The position numbers were made by a program, and so were the translations under genes. Below the pieces are notes generated by a model, which saw nothing but the letters and a program-made list of their open reading frames with translations, did no database searches and was not told the DNA's origin. 13,500 nt of DNA, taken from positions 1 through 13,500 of the forward strand of contig CALGOE010000282.1 in the NCBI GenBank assembly GCA_937958145.1. The letters are read 5' to 3'. Positions within the stretch are counted from its first letter, which is position 1; each line of letters begins with the position of its first letter. This stretch comes from an uncultured Desulfobacca sp. (lineage in GTDB: Bacteria > Desulfobacterota > Desulfobaccia > Desulfobaccales > Desulfobaccaceae). Of this stretch, positions 13,459 to 13,500 are shown piece by piece.

Positions 13459-13500
13459 CACAAATCGCCGCAAGCAACAATTATAATAATAAAAACAATA

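Larger units (their letters stand above)
13280..13500. other. AT-rich non-coding region at the right edge
   Basis: Base composition shifts sharply to A/T compared with the GC-rich genes to the left. Apart from the sigma-54 promoter and the two dyads, there is only an AATCAA half-match to an IHF site (13419-13424) and no credible reading frame. The neighbouring gene must lie beyond the window. Confidence 0.5.

Overview
The window looks like chromosomal DNA from a GC-rich Gram-negative bacterium, most plausibly a deltaproteobacterium (Desulfobacterota, Desulfobacca/Syntrophobacterales-like). That assignment is an inference. It rests on an outer-membrane Wza-type lipoprotein, a PLPG-variant PEP-CTERM protein, the style of the exopolysaccharide (EPS) genes and the general base composition; no rRNA or other marker gene is present. 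Nearly all genes lie on the minus strand.

Minus strand from 9298 down to the left edge is a Wzx/Wzy-type EPS locus. In transcription order it holds: a polyprenyl-phosphate sugar-1-phosphate transferase that starts the repeat unit (9298-7805); a secreted TPR protein with an octapeptide-repeat tail (7803-7051); a Wzz/GumC chain-length protein fused to a degenerate BY-kinase domain (7019-4767); a Wza-like lipoprotein (4757-4005); a 52-aa one-helix membrane protein (4005-3847); a Wzy-type polymerase/ligase (3799-2294); a GT-B glycosyltransferase (1464-298); and the start of a Wzx-type flippase (279 to the left edge). Within this block a ChbG/YdjC-type deacetylase gene is read in the opposite direction (1576-2313, plus) and its 3' end overlaps the polymerase gene by 20 bp. 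Together the products would start, extend, flip, polymerise and export a surface polysaccharide, with the deacetylase as a likely modifier.

Upstream of the EPS block are an MFS exporter (10718-9471) and an M20 amidohydrolase (12148-10913), both minus strand. They are separated by a 194-bp gap with an 11-unit heptanucleotide array that runs directly up to the MFS start codon. A 432-bp gap (12149-12580) holds a tandemly duplicated palindromic repeat of about 88 bp.

At the right end is a PEP-CTERM surface protein gene (13267-12581) with a strong intrinsic terminator and a near-consensus sigma-54 (-24/-12) promoter. Two small dyads lie in AT-rich DNA upstream of it. PEP-CTERM proteins are sorted by exosortases, and exosortase systems are normally linked to EPS loci, so this gene and the EPS block probably belong to one extracellular-matrix programme. 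No exosortase is encoded in the window.

The points most worth following are the sigma-54 promoter of the PEP-CTERM gene, the loss of P-loop residues in the BY-kinase domain, the head-on gene inside the EPS operon, the heptad arrays, and the small conserved-looking membrane ORF between wza and wzy. I see no clearly undescribed multi-gene system.
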